NCBI GenBank assembly: GCA_030141605.1
Contig: JAQGDQ010000386.1
Span: forward strand, 62,001-126,000
Reading direction: 5' to 3'
Source of the DNA: Tubiluchus corallicola
Taxonomy: Eukaryota > Priapulida > Priapulimorpha > Priapulimorphida > Tubiluchidae
Length of the DNA: 64,000 bases
Shown here one piece after another: positions 50,420 to 62,249 of this stretch (positions are counted from its first letter, which is position 1; the number at the start of each line of letters is the position of its first letter). A program made the position numbers and the translations under genes. The notes under the pieces were generated by a model that saw only the letters and a program-made list of their open reading frames with translations, had not been told where the DNA came from and did no database searches.

Positions 50420-52219
50420 TAACAATAACAATAACAATAATAATAATAATAACAACAACAATAATAATGATGATAATAATAATAATAAGAAGAAGAATAA
50501 CAACAACAATAATAATAATAATAATAATAATAATAACCTTTATATAAAATCAGCTGTATAACTGATAATCAGCTGTAATAGGAACAATTTTCAAAAATGT
50601 CTGAGGAGCAAGTTGGACAAACACCACCTCCATCACAACCTAGTCTAAACGTAAAGCTTTGGCACCAACGAAATTTTAAAAACCAGGAGAAGAGCTCAAC
50701 TAATTTCCTTCTTTGTTATAAAGAACATGTATCTCTCAATAACGTATATATTAATACTAATGAATCAGGCCAAATAATCAATCCGTTATATACACATAGA
50801 AGTCATTGTATACATACATTGCATCTATGGTGTGGCCGTATATCAGATCATTGACTTAAGACCATTGACTTGTTTTCAGTGGGCCATACTTTCTCAAACA
50901 TGTGCCATGTTTACATAAGAATTGGCACAAGACACTATACAGATTTCCACCAACATCCGTCACAATATCACTGACGTTTTTCAGTACACGATTCAATCAG
51001 GGCCAGGCGGGTACCAAGCTTACCAAACTCAGCCAACTGGTGCAACTGTCATAGTTCTGGGAGAGCGATCAGGAGCTCCCAACAACTTGACTCTAGCTGT
51101 CATTTCTTGCGTCTGCTGTTTCTGGCCTGCTGGGATCGTAGCAGTGTACTATGCTATAAAGGTGAGTATGTTTAACATAATGAGTCAGCATGAACCGATG
51201 CACGTAACAAAAGTATCAGTATATTTGTCAATTAACGCATGTAGCAAAGGTATTAGTATAGCTGCTGGTTGTCTCGTTGAATGCAAGTTGTTTAAAACAG
51301 GAAGAGATTTTTTAAGAAAATTCAACAGAATGACTAATCGACTAACCCACCAACCGACTGACAGAACGAACACTGGAAACCAAAAAAAGCAAGCAAGTCA
51401 AACTGCTAAAAAGCTATTAGATATTTAAAATATCGAGCTTTAAAATGTGTCAATTCATTAAAAGTACGCACTGTAATGATCAATAATGTATGTTGTGCAT
51501 TAATGGTAAATTATTTTCATCTTCAAAATGTGTGCATGTAAAACACCTATATTTTTAGTTTTGGGCTATTATAAGATTATATTATAAATTAAAAGGCCCG
51601 AAATTTCGTTAAACCTTAACAAACTAAAAGATTTTGAAATCCCCATGCTGTAGAAATTACTAATTATTAGTAATTAACATGTTTTCCATTAGCTGTCCTT
51701 AGAAAGTAATAGAAGTGACAAACTATAATCTGGCATTTCTCATTCAATCTCGAAGCGAGGCTTTATCTGTCAATTCAGTCAACTCTGTTGTTACAGTTTG
51801 AAAGATTTTGAGATATTTCTGAAGCAACCAGCAGCAACAAGAAAAACCATGAAGTAATAATATACCACAAATACATACGGTTCATCCAAACCACCCAACT
51901 AAGTAGGCCCAGGCCACAAATATGTCAAACTTTAATTAAAGCTGCTTATTTTCAGGTCGACCAATTCAACGCAGAGGGTCGGTTAGAAGAAGCCTGGGCA
52001 GCATCAAAGAAATCCAAACTCTGGAGTGGAATTTCTTTGGGTCTTGCAATTACTTTATTTATTATTCTTTTCATTTGCTTGAGTGTTACAGCCCATAAAT
52101 CACATGAAGAAGATGATGATGATGATGACAAGCACCACAACGTTTCTGAACCAGAACACGAAAGCTATGTGTTAAGGATGAAATACAATGGAAAATACAA
52201 GTTTATTTGGAAGTATTAA
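49908..52219 (+). CDS. CD225/dispanin-like membrane protein A
   Basis: Three exons, 49908-49967, 50985-51161 and 51956-52219, with phase-0 introns, encode 166 residues. The N-terminus is proline-rich (TPPPYSAPG). A CD225-type core follows: a hydrophobic segment at residues 55-78 (NNLTLAVISCVCCFWPAGIV) with a Cys-Cys pair as in IFITM/PRRT proteins; a cytosolic loop (VDQFNAEGRLEEAWAASKKS, matching family K-[AV]-x-x-x-N-x-x-G-x-x-x-x-A); and a second hydrophobic segment at residues 104-124. The tail is unusual: an acidic run (HEEDDDDDD) and then a conserved ESYVLRM...IWKY end shared with gene B. CD225 proteins act in membranes, with documented roles in vesicle trafficking, SNARE modulation and, for IFITMs, inhibiting membrane fusion. 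Which applies here is unknown. A partial exon-1 copy sits in intron 1. Confidence 0.85.
50270..50540. repeat. AAT/AAC/GAT microsatellite in intron 1 of gene A
   Basis: A long (AAT)n array with AAC, GAT and AAG interruptions. It produces the poly-Asn, poly-Ile and poly-Leu frames on both strands, which are artefacts. Gene B has a similar array at the same intron position. Confidence 0.97.
50580..50633 (+). pseudogene. Duplicated first half of exon 1 inside intron 1
   Basis: The 53 bases covering the leader, the ATG and codons 1-13 of gene A exon 1 (49891-49943) are repeated here exactly or almost so. The copy then diverges after PPP, so it lacks the exon end and donor. It offers an alternative ATG followed by an 85-codon frame with no CD225 similarity. 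Likely non-functional debris of an unequal exchange. Confidence 0.8.
50640..50984 (+). repeat. Intron block nearly identical to 55966-56303
   Basis: About 345 bp directly before exon 2 match the block before exon 2 of gene B almost base for base, and both end in the TTTTTCAG acceptor. Other intron parts of the two genes are much less alike. It could reflect recent gene conversion or a conserved intronic element. Confidence 0.85.
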
Positions 52220-53984
52220 GAATATTCGCAAATTAGAAATTGCAAACTTTCATAACAATCTGGGCAATTTAAACTTAAATTTGTTCATTATAATAGGTTA
52301 CCCATTCATAGAGCACGCTAAGTAATGTCTCAAATATGTGAAGTCATGGTTTGAAAAAAGACAAGACCAAAATTGTTAAGCAGTCAGGAACAGAATTAAA
52401 AAAGTAGTCTGCTTTTCAATAAAAAAAATCGATTTTGTTATTGGATGATTTGTTTTAAGTTTTTTACTAGATTGTGGATTGCTAAAACACATTTTTCCTT
52501 ATATATGTATAAAGTGAACAGCTTTTTACAAAATATATAAAATAAGTAAAATGAATTATTTAGAAAGCCTATGATGCTTTAATCATATAAATATCACATA
52601 GCTCTGTTAAGGAAAATAGCCTTCCAGCCTGCCTGACAAAATGCAGTTCCAAATTTAGGCCTCTAGGCCTAAATATTTAGTCACATAAACAATAGCTAGT
52701 TCTGCATAACAAGTTGAAAAAACAGGCCTAGGAGCCTACCATAGAAAGTGCATTTCCAAAATCACCATTGTTCGCATATGCAGTAGGGCTCAGTACAATA
52801 CAAAATAATAATAATAATAATGATGATGATGATGATGATTGCCGATAAAAGTGTTTACAATTACCAATGGAATTTTTTTCGTAGCTTTTCGTTCGACAGC
52901 CACTTTCATTGTGCTTAGGCACACGTAGTCATGTACGCACACACGTGAATGATCCACGCACATTTTTAGCGAAAAGCAAGGAGGCATTGCTTCACCTACG
53001 TTTATGTAATATATTATAGATTCTTAAGATGCTGGTTTAAGTTTATGTTTAAATTTAAGTTAATTCCGGCAACACTGTCACCTAAAAATAGGTGCCATAG
53101 AATACTGCAGCACCTGCGTCATATAATGGCTTGATAAATATTAAAAAAGATAAAAATATCAACCAAAATTACAAGAATGGCTGCAATGGGTTCAATAATT
53201 AATACAATTACATTCATTTCTTAAAAAAAATGATTACCAGGACACTATTCGGGTTTGATCAATCTGATAAGTTTGACTTGGTATGTAAAAAAGTAGATAA
53301 ACATTAATATGGAATACTCGTGTATTACTGATAAAACATCTATTTAATGAATAAATTATTTTGTAAGTCTTTGCCAGTCCATGTAAAACCAATATAGGTA
53401 TATTTTTGTAATTTTTATTTGCACTACACTTTTTGAATAAAAAAACAAGAGGAACAAATTTAAGATTGTCCCGCTTCCGAGGAAATATCTGCTTCCTACT
53501 GAATGTATTCTAGTTTTATTATAGAAATCACTTATTATCTGCATCAAAATAACGTATGTGCAATTTTTTCCTGGGCCATTTTTTTCCGTGACATTTTTAC
53601 CTGTGAGATTTTTACCTACTTTAAATTTGTGTCATTTTTCGTGCCATTTTTTCCTGTGCCATTTTACCTGTGCAATTTTTACCGTTCACCAGGTGCGTCG
53701 ACTTTCAATTACTTCTGAACAGTGTAAAGAATTTTGAGTTCAAGTACACTGCATTAAAAATTGCCTATTTTTTAACTTAAGTGGGGGCAAAAATTCAGGT
53801 GGGCAAAAATAAAAAACTGCAAAGAAAGTCTCGCAATTGCGTCACTTTTAATAAAAATCTGATGACTGCACGACATGCTTGATTCTGCCCTATTTTAAAC
53901 AACTTAAAAGAGTTACAAAATAAGAAAATTTTTTATTAATAGGCTTATAAAGTGGCTCATTAATGCCTTATAATGTCACGTTCA
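52220..53984. other. Spacer between CD225-like genes A and B
   Basis: The first 350 bases align with sequence after gene B (57704-58060) and hold the probable 3' UTR. An ATT/GAT microsatellite lies at 52803-52842. A degenerate TGTGCCATTTTT-type array is at 53555-53695. No further gene was seen. Confidence 0.55.
53555..53695. repeat. Degenerate short tandem array
   Basis: About seven units of the form TGTGcCATTTTTtCC at spacings of about 15-22 bp, each ending in CC or ACC. A diverged minisatellite. Confidence 0.7.
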
Positions 53985-54591
53985 GACTAGTGAGTTTTCT
54001 CCATGACAGCAAACTCACAAATATGAATTGCTTTGTGAATTATTGCCAGCAAGAAATTGCAAACCCAAAAGTAGTTGCAAGTTGGTTAACTGTCTAGTGT
54101 GAACACTTCAAACTTGTTACTTTCGATATTTTTTGCAGAAAACAGAAAGTGAATGTCCCACTTACTTTAGGACAGTGGCTCGCACCAAGTTGTGCTCTCT
54201 AGTCTGAACACGCTTGCGAGTTACTTGGCAACTTAACTTGGAAAGTATTAACTTGCATTAACTTAAACCACAAATACAATAGGAAAATTCATTTTTAAAT
54301 TTCAAATTAGAATTTTTCAGATTATGACGTCACTGTAAAAACCCGCTTTTATAGTTTTTCTACAATGAGGAGAATATTCTAAGACGTAAATGAAAATCGC
54401 CAATCATTCCATTTGCTATTGTTTTGCTAAAAACTTTTTTGCATTAGAATCATCTGAGATTTTGTTGGCAAATAGAACCCAGGTCACAAATATCAATCAA
54501 ATCTGCAAGAGCGTCAGTTTCCTTATTCAATTGATTGCAGCATGCACTAACAAATTGAATTAACTCGTTTAATTAAAAACAACTTTCAAAA
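53985..54591 (+). promoter_or_regulatory. Upstream region of CD225-like gene B
   Basis: Diverged copy of 49310-49907. The best conserved parts are 'atcatctgagattttg', 'ttaactcgtttaattaaaaac' and the run into the ATG, which are candidates for promoter and leader elements. Confidence 0.5.
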
Positions 54592-54866
54592 ATGTCTGAG
54601 GGGCAAATTGGACAAGCACCACCTCCGTATTCTGCACCTGGAATCAAGGGCGTAAGTATACAGTCTTCGTTATAAAACATGTAGTCCTATCAATAAAAAC
54701 AGCAAACCGTACATAATCTTTAAACCTACCCATCTCAGCGTGAATATTTAAACTTTAAATGATGATGGTGATAATGACGACAACGAAAATAATAATAACA
54801 ATAACAATAATAATAATGCTGATAATAATAATAATAATAATAATAATAGTAATAATGATGATGATG

Positions 54867-54907
<41 letters not shown>

Positions 54908-54934
54908 GATAATGATAATGATAATGATAATGAC

Positions 54935-55026
<92 letters not shown>

Positions 55027-55070
55027 TAATTGATAGTAATAATAACAATAACAATAATAATAATAATAAC

Positions 55071-55106
<36 letters not shown>

Positions 55107-57703
55107 TGATAGTAATAATAACAATAATGCTAATGATAATGATTAGAATGTTTAAAATCAGCTTTCAATTCAACAGAAGCCTGACTTCTATACCACGATG
55201 CTTATATGTGTACATTTACATAACAGAGGTCATTACTACCCCATTTTTCCCACTAAATCCCGCAGGTCAGGCTGGGTAAACAACAGGTATCATTTGTAAA
55301 GTCTTTGGTACACACTGGCTGCAATATCGAACTAGTGCTCTCTCAGATGGAAAGCGCATGCGTGATAACTAAACTGTACCGTCTGCCATGTGTTTATAAA
55401 ACAACATTAGAAGTTAAAAAATTTAATTGAGTATTTTTGCTAGTTAGATTATAAGAATAACTAAGTTGCTGAAAGGAGTAGGCTTCATTTTGTTATTCTT
55501 ACTTTGAACAACAACGGATTTTTAAGAAAGTTTGTTTTACCTGTAATTGTAAGGATATTTACAGTACCTGTTATAGAATTGTCCTCTGCACAGGCCCAGT
55601 GGATTACAATTTCGTCTGATAAAGAGATAAGGGAGGTACAACTATTGATTGGAAAAGTTTCTGAAGATACTGACACACAGAAATGAAAGAATCCCATTAA
55701 GACAAAAAATGGCGCCTGTTTTTAAAATGTCTTAAAGGTACACGCCTCATTTGAAGCTTTCCAAGAAAGAAATTGTAGTTAAAGTTAAACCATTATATAA
55801 GTTCAGAGAATTCGAAAACCTATTACAGCAGCTAAAACTACTGAAAAGCTACAAAAGTAGTTATTAACACTAACCCAGGGACAAAGTGAGAATATTATAT
55901 TTTGGTCCGTATACGGGCTTGCATGATTTTATTTTATTTTTCACTTAATTTGGAAATGTTTAACTAAACGTAAAGCTTTGGCACCAACGAAATTTTATAA
56001 ACCAGGAGAAGAGCTCAACTAATTTCCTTCTTTGTTATAAAGAACATGTATCTCTCAATAACGTATATATTAATACTAATGAATCAGGCCAAATAATCAA
56101 TCCGTTATATACACATAGAAGTCATTGTATACATACATTGCATCTATGGTGTGGCCGTATATCAGATCATTGACTTAAGACCATTAAGTTGTTTTCAGTG
56201 GGCCATCCTTTTTCAGACATGTGCCATGTTTACATAAGAATTGGCACAAGACACTATACAGATTTCCACCAACATCCGTCACAATATCACTGACATTTTT
56301 CAGTACCCGATTCAATCAGGGCCAGGCGGGAACCAAGCTTACCAAACTCAACCACCCGTTGCAACAATCATTGTTGTGGAAGACCAAGGAGCTCCCAACA
56401 ACTTGCCCATGGCTATTATTTCTTGTTTCTGCTGTTTCTGGCCTGCTGGGCTTGTAGCAGTGTACTATGCTCTGAAGGTGAATATGTTTAACATAATGAG
56501 TCAGCATGAACCGATGCACGTAACAAACGAATCAGTATATTTGTTAATTACAATAGTTGTTTAAAAGCAGGAAGTGACTTTTAAGGAATCTCACATAACG
56601 GATGTTCGACAGACTGACTGACCGACCAACCAACTGAGATTGAAGATTGGAAACCAAAAAAGGAAGGAAAACAAACTGGCAAATATTTAAATATCGAGTT
56701 TTAGAATGTGTCAATTCACCCCTAAGGTCCCCACACACTGTAACGGTCAATAATGCATTAACGACAAATTATTTTCTTTTTTCAAGATGTGCGCATGAAA
56801 AACATTTACATTTTTTCTTTTATGCTATTAAAAGAAAATCTCACAATCTGAACATTTAGATGAGAGTTATAAATTAGGAGGCCTGAAATTTCGCCAGACC
56901 TTAACAAACTCAAAGATTTTGAAGTCCACATGCAGTAGAAGTTACTAATTATTAGCATGTTACTAGTTACTAGTTGCTAGTTACTAATTGTGGTTTTTCA
57001 TTAGCTGTCCTTAGAGAGAAATACAAGTGACAAAATATAGTCTGGCATTTCACTCAATCTCGAGCCGAGGCTTAATCTGTCAATCAAGTTAACTTTACAG
57101 TTACCTGGTCCTGTGTTTGTTCAAAATTGCAGCTTAAACATAAGAAATAGCAACTCGGTGCCACCAGCAATTAGAAGACCTGGTGTTCGAATCCCACACG
57201 TTAACGATTCTGAGATTTTTTTCTGAATTATTAACAGTAACAATAGGAAAAATCATGAGGAAGTAACATACCACCAATACGTCAGATCCAATCATCCGAA
57301 ATCTCTATCTTACAAACAGTAGAAACTGGAAAGACTGTAAATAGCAATATGCCACCAATACATTAGGTTCATTTCTACACCCACCGAACTAAGTAGGCCT
57401 AGGCCGCAAATATGTTTTGTTTTTATTAAGGCTGCTTATTTTTAGGTCGACCAATTCAACTCAGAAGGTCGGTTGGCAGAGGCCTGGGCAGCATCAAAGA
57501 AATCCAAACTCTGGAGTGGAATTTCTTTGGGTCTTGCAATTAGTATTGCTCTCATTCTTTGCATTTGCTTGAGTGTTGCAGACCAAAAGTCACATGATGA
57601 TGATGATGATGGCAAGCACAACAATATGCCTGAAGCAGAACATGAAAGCTATGTTTTAAGAATGAATCCCAATGGAAAAAACAAGCTTATTTGGAAGTAT
57701 TAA
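54592..57703 (+). CDS. CD225/dispanin-like membrane protein B
   Basis: Exons 54592-54651, 56304-56477 and 57446-57703, with the same phase-0 intron positions as gene A, encode 163 residues. The N-terminus keeps APPPYSAPGIKG, the core NNLPMAIISCFCCFWPAGLV and the loop VDQFNSEGRLAEAWAASKKS. The tail has an acidic run (DDDDDDG) and the ESYVLRM...IWKY end. It differs from A by one missing codon before APNN and by substitutions mainly in the variable linker and tail. Both frames are intact, so both duplicates may function. Possible palmitoylation at the Cys-Cys pair is inferred from the family. Confidence 0.85.
54755..55145. repeat. AAT/GAT microsatellite in intron 1 of gene B
   Basis: A (AAT)n and (AATGAT)n array of nearly 400 bp. 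All long frames over it on both strands are homopolymeric artefacts. Confidence 0.97.
55146..55965 (+). other. Rest of gene B intron 1
   Basis: AT-rich; no gene or element recognised before the conserved block that starts near 55966. Confidence 0.45.
55966..56303 (+). repeat. Intron block nearly identical to 50640-50984
   Basis: This is the gene B counterpart of the conserved block before exon 2. Only scattered single-base differences were seen. Confidence 0.85.
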
Positions 57704-58647
57704 GAACATCCAGCAATTTTTGTAACAAAGTACACGATTTGAACTTAAATTTGTATAATTATGATAGGTTACCCATTCATACAACACATTCGGCAATGTC
57801 TTAAATACGTGAAGTGATGATTTGAAAAAATACAAGACTAAAATTGCTAGGTAACCAGGAACCAAATTTTAAAATCAACAGCATTTCAATAAAAAAAATC
57901 GATTTTCTAATGGATGTGTTTATTTTAAGTTGTTTCTGGTAGATTGTGGATTGCTAAAACAAATTTTCCTTATGTATGTATAAAATGAACAGCTTTTTAC
58001 AAAAATATAAACTAAGTAAAATAAATTACTTAGAATGCCTATCGTGCTTTAATCATATAAATAACATAAATTATGACTGTGTTAAGAAAAAATAATCTAC
58101 TAACCCACGTTCCAAATTGAGGCCTGTAGGCCTAATAAATGACAGACACAAATAACAGTTAGTTCTTTTTAAAACCATCATTGTTTGCATATACAGTAGA
58201 ACTCAGCACAATACGTTACAACAATAATTATGACATTTAGAGAAGAATAATTTTCTTAAAATCAAATACTCACTAGCACAATGAATCTGGTCCAAAACTA
58301 ATGTCAGTGAGTCTAAGACTAGGCCTATATACTGCTGCACATGCATGTTCCTCATGCAGGCATCGTCCTCGGTCTAGTACCTGAGCACCAGTCTGAATAG
58401 GACTGTGTTTATTTTTGTAATGTTTTGCAAAGTGTGGTTCGTGTAGTTCGCAACAGCCTAATTAATACTGTTGTAAAGCATAGACATTGAGAAGTACATT
58501 AATTGAACATTAGCCTGCTGGTCAATAAGTTTTAACAAAAGTCTAATCATGTTGTGAACGTTCTGCATTGAATCATGGATTTCCAAAGTACGCGGACGCA
58601 TTTTCATGTGCAGAATAATTTATTATATAAACCAAGTCCGTAAAACG
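57704..58647. other. Spacer between CD225-like genes B and C
   Basis: The 3' flank of gene B aligns with that of gene A until about 58060; the remainder is unique. The promoter of gene C should lie in the last few hundred bases, but no motif stands out. Confidence 0.5.
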
Positions 58648-59697
58648 ATGGGCGAAGAGGAAAAGGACGGTGTAGCGAAGGTTGCTTCATCGCCGTCGTC
58701 CGAGGTACCCCCATCATCTACGGTATGCCCTTTATTAAATTACTTACGCCAATTTTCTAATAAGGCAACGCTTCGCTGATTCTTATTGTTCGCTTTTTAA
58801 GAGTCTATGACTGACGCACTGGAATAAAAATGAATTGCAGGCTACCAATTCAATAATAAAAGTCATTCTGCACTTCACATTTTCTGAGCATTGGAAATCT
58901 AAAATCTACACGAAAATCTTTTTAGTATAGATTGCCAGGTCAAGTGCTAGAGACCACTGCTACAGAACAGCCACCAAAAATGAGGTTCATGGATGAGGCG
59001 ATAGTTAATAAACAATTACAAGGCTTACAGGAGATCCCAAATAATCTGCTGTTAGCAATTTTGGCGTGCCTGTTTTGCTTTTTCCCGACTGGATTAGTAG
59101 CCATTTATTTTGCTGTGAAGGTAAATCAGTTACAACACAATTGCTGTGCGGCGTTTAAATGTTTACTTTTCTGTTGTCAGGGAAATTGGAAACGGTTGCA
59201 AAAATAATCGCCATTAACCGATATTTTTCGTAGCATATTTTTCAGCAATTCGTGTTCAAATAAAATTTTCTTATGACAGCCACCCAGTTTCGATTTCTGT
59301 TCCAAAAATAATGATTGGCCGACACATAATCAGTTTATGTATGAATGCCCATGCAGAAAAATGTTTGAATATGTATAGTGGTAATGCAATTTGTGCTTAA
59401 CTTGGTCATGGAAAATCAATATTTGGTCAGGGAAACGTCACAGAAAAGTCAGTTATTTTTCAATTCTGTGGAACCCTGTAAGCTCGTTAGTTTGATATGC
59501 GTACGTATGTAATTTGGTTAACTGCATCACGTATATTTTAGGTGGATAAGTACAACTCTATGTGCGATACTAGAAGAGCTCTAAAAGCTTCAATGCTAGT
59601 GAGACATTTCTCCATTGCTTCTGTTGTGTTAGGATTACTTATCCCCGCGGTTACATGCATGATCTACTGGGGAGTAGAAATATACCAAGCACCTTAA
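58648..59697 (+). CDS. CD225/dispanin-like membrane protein C
   Basis: Exons 58648-58722, 58926-59120 and 59542-59697 share the phase-0 intron positions of genes A and B and encode 141 residues. The N-terminus differs (MGEEEKDGVAKVASS, then PPSST). The core is clearly homologous: NNLLLAILACLFCFFPTGLV, IYFAVK, then VDKYNSMCDTRRALKASMLV and a second hydrophobic segment (SIASVVLGLLIPAVTCMIYW). The tail is only a few residues (EIYQAP), with neither the acidic run nor the IWKY end of A and B. The Cys-Cys pair is reduced to single cysteines. It looks like an older paralogue of the cluster. The exon 2 acceptor was chosen as TTTTTAG before TATAGA because it keeps the frame and starts with Tyr like A and B. 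Confidence 0.8.
59180..59490 (-). repeat. Dispersed repeat family B, copy 2
   Basis: Reverse-complement match of 2005-2400, lying in intron 2 of gene C right after exon 2. Confidence 0.65.
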
Positions 59698-60100
59698 AAA
59701 CAACGTACTGCGCAACTCGTGGAAATTTTGTTTAAAAATTAATTTATAATTTACCTGGCAATAAAATTATGATTTAATTATAGGTTGTTGTTCTGTGTGC
59801 CTGGTTTGAAAGCATGTTTTCCATTTTTAATTTGCTTTGAACAACATGTCTTCACAAAAAATTTAATGTAGTCTAGTGCCTCAAAAGTTTTAAATTTCCA
59901 TTACATCTTAAATTGTATGTGCCTCAGTTTTGCATGACTGTGTTGTTACAGCCGTTTTAGTATCTAAATGGAATGTTTCCAGATTTTATTATTTTTTATA
60001 TAATTGTTACAAAAAATGTAAGATGAATTTTGACAATGTTTTACTTTGTAAATAGTAATCAACGTAGGTGTACTATAAAAATCTAGGCGAGTTTACAATT
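59698..60100. other. 3' flank of gene C
   Basis: An 'aataaaat' at about 59760 is a good polyadenylation signal for gene C. Nothing else recognised. Confidence 0.5.
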
Positions 60101-60300
60101 ACCAATTGAAATTGTCGACGAAACCACCCGGGCGGTCTTGGCAGCAACGTTTATTGGACATCAATTCAACCATCTCATTTCTGGATACATTTGTGCTGAG
60201 GATCAGGACCAACCTACCCACTGCCTCCGGCCCGGACGCAGCCAGACCTCCCGCCCTAAAACCTCCAAATTTCAATAAATTTATTTTTTTATGTATACTG
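60101..60300. other. GC-rich fragment, possible element remnant
   Basis: A short stretch is markedly GC-richer than its surroundings. It encodes, in one plus-strand frame, STISFLDTFVLRIRTNLPTA followed by a proline/alanine-rich stretch. The FLDT-and-LPT layout recalls Penelope/DIRS-type polymerases, but the piece is too short to assign. Confidence 0.3.
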
Positions 60301-60459
60301 CAAACTTTTCTAACGTTAACCTCCTCAAGACTTTGTCTTAACTGTTTCTTATTCTTAAACCGTGTAGGCGTTTCTCTAAGTTTACATCTCTGTTAAATTA
60401 GGGAAATGGCGTTGTGCACTCTTGCAATCTACTTTGAAGTAGGTATTATGCATTTTAGA

Positions 60460-60950
60460 AGTGTTGTACATCTCTGTTGTACAAGCGTTTTAGGACAAGA
60501 AAAGGGGTGCCTTAATTTAAGCAGCTTTCAGAAAAATCGCCTTAAAAATTATATTGCTTTACAGCAATTTTATGCGTATATCGTAATCGCGTTAAAAAGA
60601 TTTTTTGTTTTGTTTTCATTTTAAATCTCCCGCAACATTGTTCCGACCGCGCCATTACATGTCATCTATGCGAACGTAAATCAGGGAAAAAAGGCAACAT
60701 TAAATTATGTTCCAAAAAACTTTTGACGCAAATCTGCTGCAAAAACTTATGTAAATAAAATTATTAATTTAAACTATTCATTTTAAATAGGTAAAATGTC
60801 GTTGGATCATCCTCCAGGGTGCACCACTCACTAACAAGAGACAGTAATTTCAAATTTTACTTACTTAGTAACACATGTGTGCTACGAATGCTCTGATTAT
60901 TTCTTCAAACTTTTCGCTATGTTATCTAAACTTGTCTTAAACGATCTACC
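60460..60950 (+). repeat. Dispersed repeat family A, copy 3
   Basis: Same orientation and order of landmarks as 19290-19815 ('ccagggtgcaccactcacta' shared exactly). No coding content. Confidence 0.7.
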
Positions 60951-61974
60951 ATTAAAAAGTCCGAATTCACTCCAAAATGCGGGCTGTATATGGATACTTG
61001 TTTTAAATAAAAAAAAAACACTCTACGATTTTTATTATAAGAACAATACCTTCCAAAGATTGGTTATGTATGTGGCCATATAACTATCAAACACAATTTA
61101 GAATAAAAACAAACACAAAAGCTTACCGCAGTTTGAATGTTAAAACTGTCCCTGTTCACCCGGTTTTACAGCAGGCTAGGAATGCTCTAATGTTTTTCGA
61201 ATTTTATGCAGTATTAGCCGAAAATGCTTCAATTTCTTACTCAATAATGGACGATTACAATTGCTGCCCCTAACTGTCAGCACGGGTGTTGCAAATTACG
61301 AGTTAAGATCATTGCTAATACAAGGTCCGTGTGCCCTAAGACAGCATGTAGCTCATTCGAAATTTTAAATATGTACTTTCTCTTTTAAAGTGCCATTCTC
61401 ACAGAAAACAAGAAATTCGTAGCGTAGTAGTAAGTGAAACAAAAATTGACGTGAAGGAATAACATCGGGTTTACCTTGGGGAGGTAAGGAATTAACCAGA
61501 TATGAAATACCATCACACCAGTACGACAACATACACACAAATTCAGAATTCATATATCCACGGCCATATTAATTAAATCATAGTTTTTTTCATTTTTTGT
61601 GCATAGTTGTAAATATGTTTGATTATCTGTATGTGAAGATCTAGCATCTTCGTGCATTATTTGACTGGCGTTAGAAGAGTCCTTGTTATTGTCTGCACAA
61701 TACGAGGTGCTCAATATAAACAAGCTAGGCCTATTCACAAGTTCTGGTTTCTCATTGAAGTGGTTTGTACTAATTGCAGGTGTTGTAACGCTTGTGGGCC
61801 TAGTAGTTAATGACCTATTATCTGTTGTGAACGGGGTCGGCAGTAGGCCAGGCTTCGATATATTTAAAGGATAAGGCCCATTTACTGCATTAGCATAAGT
61901 TGATTTGATAAGTTAAAATTACTGTTTTCTACAGAATAATAGAGCAAAAACAATGCAAACGTTGAAGTCATGTT
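60951..61974. other. No gene recognised
   Basis: Short featureless frames only. A hydrophobic plus-strand frame at 61683-61874 lacks other support. Confidence 0.45.
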
Positions 61975-62038
61975 GAGCTAGCCTAGTACCAGAGAGTCAG
62001 TTTGTCGAGCTAGCCTAGTACCAGAGAGTCGGTTTGGG
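61975..62038. repeat. 32-bp tandem duplication upstream of the H3 gene
   Basis: The unit 'gagctagcctagtaccagag' plus 12 bases is repeated at 61975 and 62007 with single differences. It lies about 100 bp above the TATA-like box and could be a duplicated upstream element. Confidence 0.85.
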
Positions 62039-62054
62039 AGATACAAAATGATCA

Positions 62055-62249
62055 GATACCTCCTGATTGGACATTACCGACTCTTTGCTACTCCTTAGCG
62101 ACTCTTTCCCACGAGTTTGCTGCATAAAAGGGCGTGATTTTGAGCACATTTCATCATTTTTCTCCTGCTAGGAGTTAAATGTACATTTTGGTGGTCGTCT
62201 TTTCGCCGAATCTTTGGATTCCTGACAGCTAATGTCGTGTTGACAAAAG
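62055..62249 (+). promoter_or_regulatory. Promoter and non-coding first exon of the H3 variant
   Basis: An inverted CCAAT motif (ctgattgg, near 62063), two CGACTCTTT repeats (near 62080 and 62100) and a TATA-like GCATAAAAGG at 62122 precede a leader that ends AAAAG/GTATGA at 62249. The first exon is non-coding. Its intron runs from 62250 to 62849, where a GATTTTCAG acceptor precedes the ATG by three bases. Confidence 0.6.

Noticed and set aside
50217-50561. Poly-Asn, poly-Ile and poly-Leu proteins
   Set aside because: Translations of an AAT microsatellite in an intron; the same applies to 2928-3215 and 54735-55124.
57165-57215. tRNA-like B box 'ggtgttcgaatccc'
   Set aside because: The T-arm does not pair, and no acceptor or anticodon arm could be folded around it.
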